DNA from: Fistularia commersonii
Taxonomy: Eukaryota; Chordata; Actinopteri; Syngnathiformes; Fistulariidae
DNA: 64,000 nucleotides
Direction of reading: 5' to 3'
Assembly (NCBI GenBank): GCA_037954325.1
Contig: JBBMNZ010000027.1
Location: 6,141,001-6,205,000, forward strand
In this document: positions 1-13,085 of the stretch, in pieces
How positions within the stretch are numbered: position 1 is the first letter of the stretch
Layout of the letters: each line of letters starts with the position of its first letter
Program-made: the position numbers and the translations under genes
Notes under the pieces: generated by a model
The model's input: the letters and a program-made list of their open reading frames with translations, nothing else
What the model was told of the DNA's origin: nothing
The model's database searches: none

Positions 1-1631
1 CTGGTCCTCTTTCTCTGAGTGCTTCCCTACAACAGTCCTACCTTCATCCCTCCCCCACCCTCTTTTCTCTCTTCATGACTCTCCCTCCTTCCCCAGCGAT
101 AGTCTTGGATTAGTTCCATTGCCTGGTTATCTAGTGTTGGCCCATTTTTCACAGGAAAAAGTGTTTTTTTTAGACCACAGTTACTGCGGGTAGTGTAAGT
201 TTATTCGTTCCGAAGCTATTGTACACAAATTCTCTTGTTTGGTGAGGCAATAGTTTTATTTCTATATATAAATATAGTTCTTCTGTAGCAAAATGTTATT
301 ATATTTCTGGCCTTCCCTGTTAAACTGATGGGGCCAAATGTGTGTGCAAAAATAAATATTGAAATAAAAACAGAATATTTAAAAATAGATCTAGTTTATT
401 ATTTTAGTTCTAATTTTTTTTTGTTTTTGTTTTTTTCTAATAAACTGTACAGATGAATTGCAATAAATGGTTTGCAACAACATACCGATAAATAATGTTA
501 GATAATAAATTATAAGCTGACCATGCCTTTTTCTCATTGAAGACAGAAAAAATAAGGAACGGAATACCGCTATAAATCATTTAAAATTAAATTATTTAAT
601 AAACCAGGTTCCTGTGCAAATTGTGCACATTATCATGCCATGGAGTATTAAAACAGTTCATCCATGTGCACGTTTTAACAACTATGTTACTTACTGTGTA
701 ATCATCGCACTCTAATTACGCAAGCATAAGCATGCACATGTTAATAAGCTCACAGGTGTGTAGCACAGCTTGTGTGAACATGTTTTTCACTTTTTGAAAT
801 GTTCCTTTATGTACACACTCACTGAATTTACCTTTTAAGCAAAATGTGCCTTTATTCAAAGGAATAAGAAAAGGAATACTCAGGAATAATAATTAGTAAG
901 AAATTTATGTACCGGTATTTAAATAAATGTAGCCAATTTAATACTGTACTGTGAAAAGCAGTCGTGCATTTATTTATATCCCCTTGGATTTTCTTAAAAT
1001 AAGACATTTTAGTGATATTATGCCAGCAAACAACTAAGGAAAATGTCAAAAAACAAAGTTTGCTAGAAAAGAGACCCACTTTGATATGTAATATGCCCAC
1101 AACAGCCCCAACATGTGAGATGGAAATTAATTCATGAGGAAGGTGTGCCACATGCTGCGATTAAAAAAAAAGCTTCAAAATGTTGCTTTTTTTCCGTCAA
1201 CATGCATAACAAACCCCGGTGACTTACAATTCTGTTTCTGTGTATTTACACAGGGAGCAGGCAGGCCATCAGAATTTGCACTGCTTCCCCACCAGCTATG
1301 CTTTTCAAGAAGTGGGTGCCTTGATGATGTGTCCCCTGAAGTGATTCAAACCAGAGCATTTCTAAATTACGAATAGTTGCCACCGGTCCTCATCATGGCT
1401 TATTACCATAAAGTGGCTCAGACTTCAACTTAATTCTCACACCTGCAGAATCTAAGATCTAACAGAAGTCCCTCTGCCTACCACCAAGAGACGCTGAATC
1501 TCATAGAAAATTAATGACTTCTATGCACATATTTTTCGATTATTCATTTACAGAAATGTTCTGAAAATCGTATTTCAAAAATATTTCCACCCTCTTTAGC
1601 AGTATGAAGTTAGCTATTTATATATGTCTGC

Positions 1632-1635
<4 letters not shown>
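1..1635. other. AT-rich intron, no feature seen
   Basis: The first 100 bases are pyrimidine-rich, then the sequence is AT-rich and apparently unique. Short open frames here have no recognisable protein content. I see no exon or repeat family. Confidence 0.5.
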
Positions 1636-1672
<37 letters not shown>

Positions 1673-1690
1673 CATACATATATATATATT
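1636..1690. repeat. (TA)n microsatellite
   Basis: A run of alternating T and A, interrupted by a few C bases near 1667-1677. It is followed at about 1848-1872 by a shorter TATATC-type run. Confidence 0.95.
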
Positions 1691-2014
1691 TCATTTATGT
1701 GTTAAATTATTCATGTATTAATCATTTTTAATCATTTGGTTATTTGTTTGCTTAACTTTGATTTAAAACAAGCAATAAATATAAGGGATACAATAAGGGT
1801 GTTAAATTTAAATTAGTTGAATTATATTATATTACCTTTGTCTAAATCTATATATCTATATCTATATATAAATCTTTGCAAAGTTTTGATAATATTAACT
1901 GTCATGCAATACTCTGACGATGTCATCACTAATTTGTTTGAGCAAGGCTCCTATGCATTTTGCCATGAAGAAAAAAAGGCCCTTACAGGGATATCACTGA
2001 CAGCATCACTTTAG

Positions 2015-3470
2015 TTGTGAAATTTCCAGTCAAGTGTGGCCTGACAAACCACTTCTGCAATCACCTTATGTGGAGCAGCTGCAGTGGACACATAGTGAGC
2101 TGCTGACACAAGACCCAGAGGCTACTCGACAGCAAGAATTTCAATGGTCTGGCTTCCTAGACCCTCTGACTCAACATCATAATGGCTCCCTGTTGAAATA
2201 TAGCAAAATCCACAAGCACTTTCAAGTAGACCTTGTTTATTTCTTTAATAGTCTTGAGTGACGGATAGCAGAGCAAATGCTTCGTCCTCACCAAATTGAG
2301 AGTTCTAAAATAGATCCTATGACATTAGCAAGAAATGCGGTATTCCGCTTCAGAAGTGTTACTGAATAATCCTACTTTTAAGCCACATTCTATGCTTATA
2401 CATCTCAGTGAAGTGAATTAATTCTTCACAATTAAGTCACTGGGAGAAGGTGAGTTTTAACTCACAAGCTAATGTTTGATTTCTTCAATAGGCCATTAAG
2501 GCAGAGCTGCAGCATTCTAACTGAGTACATACAAAGGCTAGAACATCCCTGCTGTCAACTACCACGGAAAACCTTCTTTTGAACATGTCTGTATTCATAA
2601 CTTAAAGCTCCTTGAGGGCATCATTCATAGTGGTACTGCAGTCACCAGATTCAGGCATCTCTTTTTGTCCCTATCCAGCTTTCTCAGCAGTGCCTGTCTG
2701 GCCAATAACATCCTAGAGCTGCAAGAACGGATACCCATGCTATACAAGATCCATGAAGCAGAGAGAGTCATTGACACCACAATCTTGAGTTCAACGTTAA
2801 AAAAACACTACCTGTGCCCAGAATGGCAATTCAATTGTCCCCTCTCTGAATGCTGAAGCTATACACTACAAACCAACTCACTTCCTGATGTCCACCCTCC
2901 TGCTTTGGATCCTCCATCAGCCATAGGCCCTTAAGGATTTTAAGGCATAGTGTGTGGCTAAAAGAAAATCCCTGGTTAGCTCTACGCAATCCAACTAGGA
3001 GTTCTAGTCCCAGGCTGAGGATTCCAGCAAGAAAGATAAACGCACCTCTCCTTAATGCTTTCACTGTATTATGTGGCCTCAAGACCAGATATAGTGTTCT
3101 CAACTCTGACAACTTCCCTCAATTAGGTGTAGAAACAACTTTTCCTTCACCTCTGCTGACAACCAGGTCCTACATCTTCCTGCTGTGGCCTGTCAATCTA
3201 CAGGGAATGCCTGGCTCTCCGCTGGTAGGTTTCACCACTCAGTGTTACAGTTTACAAAATCAGCCGGGTGAGATTCAATCTTTTTTCCCTTCCATATGTG
3301 CTTACAGCTGGGCCCTTTAATCGCTGGAGGGCCTGCTACTCCATAGCCCTTGTTATAACAGTGCAAGGGTGAGCCCCTCTTGTCTGTCATCTATTCCACC
3401 ATCAGCAATTACAACTGGTCTCATCAGTCCAACATGTTTGTGTCAAAAGAGAACTACTCTTTTTTTCTGG
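2015..3470 (+). pseudogene. Unidentified decayed coding-like block
   Basis: This stretch has clearly higher GC than the AT-rich DNA on both sides and contains pieces that read like protein in shifting plus-strand frames. The pieces are about 2034-2261 (75 codons, ending in a stop), 2665-2856 (63 codons) and 2952-3320 (122 codons). Stops and frame changes break it up, so no intact gene remains. I do not recognise the peptides. It could be an old processed pseudogene, a decayed transposon gene, or chance. The switch in composition at both edges favours inserted DNA over ordinary intron. Confidence 0.35.
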
Positions 3471-4705
3471 TAATGTATTATAGAATTGGAAAATTAAATG
3501 AATAAGAAAACTGTTTACCCAAACATATTGAATTCCTATTATGGTGGTAACAGTAATGTATTCCCCGTTGGTATAAACAGCATGACAAAAACAGAAAAAC
3601 AGAAGTTTGATTATTTGAAAAAGGTCTTTATCTATTCTTCCATATCATTTAAAACATTCTCAGAACTGTCTACATCCCTTGCTCCCAGTCCAATTTGACT
3701 TGCGTGTGGATTCTTACTTGACTGCTGAACATCAACAGCAGACTCTTTCCTTCATGTATCATTGATACATTGACAACTGCAGTTTCTTCATTTAAAAAGA
3801 ACCAGCGTTTTGGCACTCACAGTCTCCACCTAAATCAAGTTGCAGGCAAGGGAGCTTTCTCCTAATTTTGCATGCTAAATCTATGCGCTCCACTTTCTAT
3901 ATGCCTTTCTGTCACATACTGTTAGCTCATTTGACCTCAGCTCTGACCAGCTTGTCACATTTTGAGCTGACCTCCTACTACCTATCACAATAATTTCTTT
4001 AATATAGAGGGAAATGGGTGGAAGATGTAAGTGGGTCAAGTCCAGCAAAATTGTATTGAGCAATTTTCTAAGAAATAACTACTGTTACCTCCCCTCTGTT
4101 GACACTATAGAACTTTCCCTTATCAGCTTTGTCTCATTTACATCATCATCAAGACTGATTTCTGCTCCTTGAACCATACAGATAAATAATACAATTATAT
4201 TTCCATTCTGTATTACTCCTTGTCTTCCCTGGAACAGATAATAAACAATACTAATGCTTGAAATTATATCTTAAGAAAACAAATAATATTAAATGATAAT
4301 ATGATCATTAATTATAGACTTGATTCCATGGTCTTAACTGAACAAATATCTGTCTGGACAAAAATAGCTAGCTGTACAGCAGTTGTCACTGAGTGAGCGC
4401 CACCTAATCTGAACTTTGTGAATGATATCAGAGCTGATACAAAAGGACCTGGAATAACTGTCATTTTTAGTGTTCAGATCTATGCAAGTCGCTTTAATTT
4501 GGAGATGTCACATAATTTGAATTCTTCTTTGCCATACTAAAATAAGCACTAAAGTATTACTTCTAACCCTACATAGGCCACTTATGTGCGCTGACAACTT
4601 TTTGATAACTCATCCGAACTGCACTCCATTATTTCCAACCACCATTTCAAGTCTTAATATTTCAAAAGCTTTGACACTTGATCTTTTGATCAGTTATGTA
4701 CATAG
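3471..4705. other. AT-rich intron, no feature seen
   Basis: Apparently unique AT-rich DNA with no recognisable exon or repeat. Confidence 0.45.
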
Positions 4706-4708
4706 CAC

Positions 4709-4870
4709 AGCTGCCATCCAACGTCCTAACCAAGCCATCGGGAGGAGCCTGGGGTCCAGTGTCTTGCCCAAAGACACCTTATACAATTCAGACCGGAGGA
4801 GCTGGGAAGTTGAACCGCCAGCCTTCCATATGGTGGGATGCCCGCTTTACTAACTGAGGCACAGCCTCCA
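4709..4870 (-). mobile_element. tRNA-derived SINE fragment
   Basis: Read on the minus strand, this begins with a tRNA-like head. An A-box-like stretch (GCCTCAGTTAGTAAAGCGG, complement of about 4842-4861) is followed by a B-box-like stretch (GGCGGTTCAACTT, complement of 4807-4819). It continues into the phrase 'tgtctttgggcaagacactg', common in teleost SINE-like repeats. The B box has diverged from the GGTTCGAATCC consensus, so the copy is old and unlikely to be transcribed. The family name is not assigned. Confidence 0.7.
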
Positions 4871-4872
4871 CC

Positions 4873-5882
4873 ACACATTGTCTTTCATATGTCTGTTACT
4901 TAGGACAACACGTGATATGAAAATCAATTTGCAAAAACTTATGACAGTATCCCTGAACTTAATCAGGCTCAAGCCAAACCCTCAGTATGATGTCTGATGC
5001 GAACGTCTGATAATTCCAATTTCATAACTGTAAATGTTATGGGTGCCAGTCAACCTTGCAGGGTATGTTGTGAGTATAAGTCACACAGAGGTAATGAAAC
5101 CACTGTAATCGACCAAAAAGAAAATGAAAGTAAATTGAGCACATACTGTATGCAGGAACACAAATATCCATGCTCATTATAGCATCTATAAAGAGAGGGT
5201 TCATATCTACAACTTCGAATTGAAATGCTTGAGACAGACCCTTTTGTCTGACACCATCAGTAAGAGTATAAATAATGCAGGCATGAATATTTGCTACTGT
5301 TGACAGACTGATAAATCCACTGCCACAAATAGCCCACAAATGCCTTTTGTCTTATTAATCTGATAACTTTAAAGCCCTTTTTTTTTCAGAGAATGAGGCA
5401 AAACATTAAAAAATACTCCATGACAAACAAGGCAGCTTTTTTACTATTATACCCATGTCAAAATTTTCAATTAAACATGAAAGGGGCTAAGACCATGAAT
5501 CACAATACGCTTGGGAAAAAAGTGCATAATCTTTACTCATCAACCTAAAGCCTTGATGCTCAATGAACAAATGATCTTCCAACAACCCATTGAGTATTAA
5601 ACTACTTTATTTGACATCTTGGATCTTTCCACTTGTAGAGGTCTAATAATATTCCCTAAAAAAATACTGACTCTGGGAACATCACCAGGCAACTAACTTT
5701 TTCACAATTAAAAGTCACTTTAGATATCTTGTTGACATTTTAGTTACCGGTTTTAATTTTCATGGTCACATCAATTCTAAATTAAAGTCAGCCACCTGCC
5801 TTCTAAAGAAATATATTGGAAGAAGCTGAAGATTAATCAGAACAGTCCCTTTGTCTCTTGTCTACGGAGTCCCCCACCCCAA

Positions 5883-5883
<1 letters not shown>
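4873..5883. other. AT-rich intron, no feature seen
   Basis: Apparently unique sequence; no exon, RNA gene or repeat recognised. Confidence 0.45.
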
Positions 5884-5947
<64 letters not shown>

Positions 5948-5958
5948 GTGTGCGTGTG
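5884..5958. repeat. (GT)n microsatellite
   Basis: About 31 nearly pure TG units, then a slightly interrupted end with TTG and GCG variants. The reading frame through it encodes only Cys-Val repeats and is not a gene. Confidence 0.97.
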
Positions 5959-8900
5959 TCCGTAAATATATATATGAAGACAATAAAGTTCTTCAGCTCA
6001 TTGAGAATGTAACTGGCATACAACAAAACTACCATTCAGTGAGTCATAAAGCCAATTCAAAAATATTGTTTGATACAACTATATAATTGAAGTCAAATCT
6101 GATGGTTGATTTGTCATTATACACCCACAAGAATTCTCACAATTTTCTTGTCCACTAACATTGTCAGTAAGTCAAAGCAAACATAGCATGACGCAATAAT
6201 GTTATGACAGAGCTTATGGTAAGACCAGCTTCAAAGAAATGAGCAAGCCTTCATTCTTTTGAATCAATTCCTAAGACTCACAAGTCAATCTGACAGGGGA
6301 ATCTTTAATGAACTTCGTTTTCATGTTGCAATGGGCTTAACTATTTTGATTATTGTGTCACACGTTTAGTCCGACTTGTTGCTGCATTGCATATAACTTT
6401 GCATCGGATGTTTTTGGGTCTGGCAACTTGTGCCATGTCAGTATTTGGTCTGTGGATGTTAGTAAGGCCTAAAGGTGATCAGAGATCAAATAAGGGAGAC
6501 CAGACCAATTACCCTCAGTAATTTGATCTGGAGATGCCATACTAGTTTTCCAATGTTTTCCTTGAAATAATAGAGTATTAGCAACAATCTTATATAAGTT
6601 AAGAATTTGACCATTGTAGCTGGACAGAAGTGGATGCCTGACTTCTATGCTATGAAGTGGACAGACTGGCTCTCATCCAGGACTTGTTTTTTGATTTCAT
6701 CAAGAGAAAAGTATCAACAAAATATGTGTTAGGGCAGCCAAATTATCTCTTTAACCTGCTGGTTTCCATAAATAATCCAGAATTTCAATTATTTATCTCA
6801 AAGAAATTTGCTTTTCATCAAATTACTTTATTTGTATTTCTCTGAGTACAAGTTAATACCAGACAGTGTGTTGAATAGCCCGAAGAGCAGGCAATTTAAA
6901 TACTGTTCTATGTCAAAATGCTATGAATTTAACATATTTTGGGGATTATTACATTTTGAATAGATCTGTATTAGGTAATTTGCCTTTCTTCTGACTAACC
7001 ACAAGTGTAGTCTATCACAAATAGTCAAAGTCTCATTTCATTGAAACACTCTGTTACAGTAACTGTGACCATATAAGGTACAGACATCGATCGTCGGCTG
7101 TATCATACAGTATGAAACACAAGGGAGGGTTACGATCGCATGTGGGAAGCTTTCCCACTTTCAAAAACAAATAGTTTTGCTGTGTTCACATCATTCATCC
7201 AAGTGAGTGGGATGATGTGGTTACTGCTGTTGATGCATAGCCGGCTCTAATAACAAGACCCCATTGATGCCAGAATATTTTGGTTAATCACTATCAATCA
7301 TCAACATGATTGAACTAAAAGAGTTTGGGTTGGGTTCAAAGTTCAGTGTGATATTTGTTAAATGTATTGTAATAATGTATTGATAAATTTAGCTTCAAGA
7401 TCTTGTTTTCTTCCGTCAGTTTATGTCAGTTCAAAATGCTCAGCATGAGTCACAACAAATGCACCATTGCTACATTAAGGACTACAGGGTTACCACTGAC
7501 GTCACACTTGGAGGTGGTGACACTGGTTCATGAAATGCAAAAATACACCTATGGGGGTGTCTAGTGTGATACAGTGTGTGCATATCATGCTAGAGTAATA
7601 AAAGTAAGGCTTTGGAGAAGAATGACTGCGGTAACAGAGGATGTTTTTGCTAAACTTCCAAGAATTATGCCCAAACATGCCTTGTACTGAACCACCTAAA
7701 TATTACTAAGATCACCTGCCCACTAGATGATGCGAAATGCATCCAAGAAGGACTGGACTGGCTGGACTGGAGCTGCTGAGGTCATGCCATGGCATGCCAG
7801 TGTTGATTATAAAATTACCCCTGATATAATGATGTCTAGATTCACCTCACATTTCCTAGTTACAAGTTCATGTGCGATGCAACAAGTAGGGTAATGCACA
7901 GTAATGAGCTAATGAAGATTCCTAGAAAGGCAAGGAATCGACAAATAGTTTGGCTGAGTAGACTTTTAATGTAGTTTTCTAGAATGCATGTATCCTGCAG
8001 ATGCTCAGTGGGGGAATTAAAAGGATGTAGCATTCTAAAAAAGAAAACTTTAGGTTCCACTAACTGGGGTTTGCAAGGGTATTACGCTCTTATCGTTAGG
8101 GATTTTACAAGTGAGCCACGATGTTTGAGCATTATTCAGAGCACAACCAACTGTCCAGAGACAAGATAAATCACAATTTTACTTACAGGGAACAAAGCAC
8201 AGAAGTAAGTAAAGCAGTCAGCTTTATATGGCTACACATTGCGAAAAAAAATTTATTCTGAGATTGATAATATAGTGCAGGTAAATATAGCATAAGAATT
8301 AGAGACCTCCTCTGGAATACCACCACGTATTTGTAATCCTCAACTCAAAACAGCTGGCCAGTGGTAACAACATATAGCTTGTACAAAACCAGGCAAACAT
8401 TTAAAGACTGACTTGCCTCACTTGATCTTAGCAGCACTTGAAATTGATTGACTGCAAAAAAAAGGTCCAGCATTGTATTCGAGTATGAGAAGGATGTGTT
8501 CAAACTCTAATGAACCAAATATAAGAATACAATACACTGAATACCAGAAAATTATACTGCCTGTCAATTAAAACTTTACTGAAGCTTTCAGCATATTTTA
8601 TAACACAACTGAAGTGGTTTCCATTCAATATGTATTATTATTCAAATACTTGGAACAAGTACAAACATGCAAAGTTTTGAATACATACCATGAAATCAAT
8701 TCATACCTCATTCCTCTGAGTTCTATGACAGGGCCGAAAAAGGCCACAATGAATCATCTAGATATGTCACATGTCACATTTGTTGAAAGTAAACTGAGGA
8801 AGGCTATTTGGCAGGTCACACTTTGGCATGTCAATTCAGCAAAATGCTGCAGCTCCAGAAGTTAGCATTTCAACAATAGATTGTCTACAATGTCTGTTCA

Positions 8901-11900
8901 ACTGTTTGCCACCAAACCCAGTCAACCCTGTGTCAATAGCTGAAGTGTGTGGTTTGTAAAACTGAAAAATGTCCTCACAGACATGCCAACTGTCTTGATT
9001 TTGTGTCAACCTCAAATAAGCATTCTCTTGTCAGTTATCCGGGGAACAGAAATACTATATTTCAAGGTCATTTGCACACTGAAGAGATATTGGAGAGTCA
9101 AGGTAATATCTGTAGCACCGTTTTCACAAACATTTAAACTGGCCCAATGGTTCTGCTTGAGTCATGGCTTTGGGATCACGACTCAGTCTTACAACTCTAA
9201 TTAGCAGATCATTTTTATTCTGAGAGATTAAATTTGAGCATTCATACAACACATGATGATCTAGTGAGTGAATATTTTTCCAAGGGGAGATGGTGATAGT
9301 TTGAGTGAACAGATACCAGCAAACAGAGGTTTTAACAAGGTACATGCATTTTTGTATTCTGTTCTTGGAAACTGGATTCAGATAGATTTAAAAGAAACTG
9401 CAATTGGTCTGTTTTATAAGAGTAGTCTTTGTATAACTATTATTACTGTGAAGAGTTACCTATGTCTACATGTCACCCCTACCATCACCTCTCAACACAA
9501 AAATCAAAATGTTCAAAATTAATAGAGCCACCGATTCAAGTCTGTGTCATGAAATTGACATTTGGGAGGTCAAAGATCAGATGTAAAACATGGGAGGATG
9601 ATTGTCTGGAGATATTTGACTGACCACTTTGGAAAACTAGCCAAAAAGGCATTTCTGTGCATAGTGTGAGCTTTTTTAAGGATGGATACCATCAGTTTTG
9701 CTGTTTTATCTTATAAATTGGGTCTAATCTTCCTAATGTTTTAAATTAGAACCATTATGTTCACCCAATACAAGCAATTTAAACACGAATGTTTATAATT
9801 GATTTTTACCTAATAACCATGTTTCAAGTAGAAATGTGGTGTTTATCTAAACCAAACATTGATCTTTTGTATCATGTTACTATTTGTGGAATAGAAACTA
9901 TTCCGAAGGAAAAGTGCTGGAGGCCTTTTGGTGAGGTTGGCATTCCTTCAATCTCTGTAGATATTGACAGGCCAGAGGTTGGTTTGGGATTGGATTTTGA
10001 GGTCATCGAGGGAAAAAGGAAATCTACGAAATCATCAGTAATAGCAATGTGCGGAGCATCGGAGAGGGAGGCAGATCATTGACATGGAAAGTGAAATAAT
10101 TTCTGTACAAGCAGGAAGTTTTCTGTCCTCTCTACATCATCATAAGGATATCTTTTAGCTTGACAATGCTCAGCCTCATAACAGTAGGTTATCTAAATAA
10201 TGAAAACTGAAAACATCCCTGTTTTTCAGCAGCAACACTGTTCACTTTGGCCACATATCATAAATATGTAGATGTAAAGATGTTGTTTTTTTTTTGTTCT
10301 TTTTTAAAATACCTAAATTCTACAAGACACATACAATTGAGCGTAACATCACTCTACAACTCATAATATTATTCATGTGTGAGGGAGAAAGCCACTGCAT
10401 TATTACTCCAGTTGCATTTCTTTTGGTAGGAAAATATTAAACACTGCTCCCCCTCTGTCTTACATTGAAGCTCAAGTACATATTTCGTACTAACATGAGA
10501 TTGCTGGAAAATTTAGTGCATATGTATTTCTACATCAACAATCATAATTTGTAATATGTTTGAAATACATTATATTTTTTCTTTAATTTCAAATGTTTTG
10601 CCCATACATTTGTATTGCATACAGAAGGCTAGATTTCCAGGAGAAGGAAATACACCCACCCTGACTGTTAATTGCAAAAAACTTCTGAAATACTTGCATG
10701 TTTGGGTGGCGCTCAAATAATGTGGGTGTCATAAAACTCCAGGGCTAATTAACACCAGTGACACAGCCACCAAGGTGCCAAAGGGTCACAGCTGCCATCC
10801 TAAGATGTCTTGTCATCTTGCTAATAACTGCAATTATCATGCTCACCATTTAAATGCAATGATTGTTATCTCTCATCAGCTTAACTGTCAATTGGCCACA
10901 TCTGGCTATGGCCTGCTTCTCCCTATAACAATGTACAAAATATATGTTTTGTAAATATTTCAAAAATGTTTTCTCCACTAAGTGACATATTAGTGACAAA
11001 TAATACAGACCAAATATATTCACTTAAAAGACATATGCACATCAGTACATTTTAGGAGAAGGCACAGACAGGCGCAAAAAATGAAGCAAAATCCTCAGCA
11101 GCAGGCGATGTGAGAATTGCTCAGAGGAGCTGAACACAGGTGACTTACTGGTACACTTCACTTCCCTGTTGTCATGCCACAGCTGTATATTTGGAGAGCT
11201 TTGGGATTTTTGGTGCAGCTGTCAACTCTCTGTGTGCAGACAGCACACCAGTTGTTCCAAGATCCCAGCAGAAGCCTGCTCCAGGCCGACAATTTCTAAC
11301 ACACACAGTCAGTGGGAGGCTAAGGTGAACAACTTGACAAGTTGGCTTTTGTTTTCTTCTTCAAAGGCCAACAACAGCCCTACATGTTGCATTAATCTAG
11401 ATTTGTTGCGCAGAAGCATGCAGATACCTTTCCCAAACAAAAGAAGTTAGCGTTGGCAACAATATCAAAATGTAGTGTAACAAAGAGATTAATCCTATAA
11501 AATGTGTTTTATGTCTTTATGTTTTTGAAATTGTAGCTGAAACATGCCTTTCAGAGCATACGTATTGGCCACCTAACAAATCAAGAGAAGAAGCCTTACT
11601 TTTATTGAACCCACATAAATAGCTATTATCATATCCGCAATCTACTCCAGTCCAGACAGCATAATATAAAAGTATGCTGGAGCACAATACAGCTCTCAGG
11701 TTTTCAAGGAAAAAAACACACGATCAATCCACAATAGCAACGCAAACCTCAGTGTACTACTCTGTGCATTCCCAGCTCAACCTGCCTACACACAAGCACT
11801 GTTATGAGTCAGCTTCTACGAGCATGTCAGCTCTATATACACCACTCTATCCTCTCTTCCTACGACAACGTTGAAATCCCTTAACTCAAGGATTGAGGGG

Positions 11901-12149
11901 CAGAATATTCCTCCTGTATTCTTACCGGTAACTTTAGTAATGAAAACACAGGCCTCTGATGTATTCTAGGCAACTTAGTTTTGTTCATCTGTAGGTGTAC
12001 ACAATAATGCATTCAAATTGAAGGCAATATAATCAGTATCAATAATGCTTTCTATATATGAAGAATGTGAAGCTTTAAGCTACAAGACTTGTGATATCAT
12101 TGTTTGTGTTTCTATCAATCCAAGATTTCCTGTACATTTGTTAATTTTG
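5959..12149. other. Long intron stretch, mostly unique
   Basis: Six kilobases without a recognisable exon or named repeat. Frames of up to about 97 codons occur (for example 9789-10082) but show no known domain. A perfect short palindrome lies at 7142-7158, and a tidy, unique block at 10620-10925 could be a conserved non-coding element. Confidence 0.4.
10620..10925. promoter_or_regulatory. Possible conserved non-coding element (speculative)
   Basis: Unique sequence of moderate GC, with many TAAT cores and GCCAAAGG- and CAATTA-like words, free of simple repeats and transposon signatures. This is the look of a deeply conserved vertebrate intronic enhancer, but conservation cannot be judged from one genome. 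It is about 2 kb downstream of the exon in the direction of transcription. Confidence 0.15.
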
Positions 12150-12415
12150 TGAATTAATATTTATATTTATTTCTTTATTTATATAATTTCCAAAAATTTG
12201 CTGTACATCATTGACCACATTACTCATATGTATTATCACCTTATAACTTTAACAGAAGTTGCACTGTGCACTTCTTGTGAATTATTCGGTTTTGTTAACA
12301 ATGCACTGCTCCGGTCATTGTTTACATTCATGTCAGTACGAGGTATAATTGTCTACCCTGAGTCAAATTCCATGTATAGGTGAACATAGTTAATAAAGTT
12401 GATTCTGATTCTGAA
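12150..12415 (+). mobile_element. LINE/SINE 3' tail fragment
   Basis: A T- and ATTT-rich start leads to 'gcactgctc' and 'gagtcaaattcc' words and ends in TAATAAAGTTGATTCTGATT. This order matches the 3' end of a very common teleost non-LTR retroelement tail, with an AATAAA-type signal and short GATTCT repeats at the end. No coding part is left. The exact family is not assigned. It lies about 470 bases from the csmd1 exon, on the strand opposite to the gene. Confidence 0.65.
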
Positions 12416-12884
12416 ATGTAATACATTTTCTCCACATCATGGTGAGACCCAAGTAGAATCATAGTAAATATTTCAGATTGTTATGGGTCGAGTTACTGAT
12501 AAAAATTCAAGAAAACATAAGATCTGATGGAATGTCATTGCATCAAATCTAACTGTATTTAGCACAACTACTTCTGACACCATAAAAGTGTGTTCCATGC
12601 ACACAAATGGATGTTGAAAAAATTTGATGGGGCAGTGATCTACCCAAATTTAAGCTGACACCATGTTGTTTTGAAATCAAGGGCAGCGTGCCGTCTCCCA
12701 AATAAGATAAGTATTACATCCGTCAAAGGAAATACAAAGTAATATATTGTCTTTCTTCCTTTTTTTAATTTTTTTTTAGTCTGAGATAAAATAACCATCA
12801 GTCAAGTTAGTTTATAAGAACGTGGAAGCAAAACAACAAAGACTATGAATCAATGAATAATTTCTCACCTCATTTTTAAATTAC
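12416..12884 (-). other. csmd1: Start of the intron downstream of the csmd1 exon
   Basis: Downstream intron read on the minus strand. It starts with GTAATT next to the exon, a reasonable donor. No other feature seen. Confidence 0.55.
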
Positions 12885-13085
12885 CAGGTGATGGTTGTCC
12901 ATCATAAACTGATACTATATCAAAGTCTTCCTCCAGTGCCAGCGTGACAAAGGTGAGCTGGATTCTGTTTCTCTCCCCCGTTATTATGAGCCACGTACAG
13001 TTGGCGTAGTTGGGATAGCCATGAGGGAAACCAGGCGATTCAATGGTCCCATTTAGGCCTTGGACAACCCCACCACAGGATTCAG
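12885..13085 (-). CDS. csmd1: csmd1 exon: N-terminal CUB domain, first part
   Basis: An internal exon of 201 bases. On the minus strand a pyrimidine tract and CAG acceptor (CTTTTCTTTCAG, complement of 13086-13097) precede it, and a GTAATT donor follows at 12884. A branch-point-like CTAAT sits about 28 bases upstream of the acceptor. The exon is phase 1 at both ends, so it can be skipped without a frameshift. It encodes 66 whole residues, beginning ESCGGVVQGLNGTIESPGFP. CUB hallmarks are Cys3, SPGFPHGYPN, NCTW with Cys29, the core strand RIQLTF, and acidic LEEDFD...VYDG residues of the type that bind calcium in CUB domains. Two N-glycosylation sequons occur (NGT, NCT). CSMD proteins are large type I membrane proteins of alternating CUB and sushi domains, linked to complement control and neural development. 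By memory the match is closest to the first CUB of CSMD1, less close to CSMD2 and CSMD3. The rest of the CUB, including the second cysteine pair, must lie in the next exon. Confidence 0.88.
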
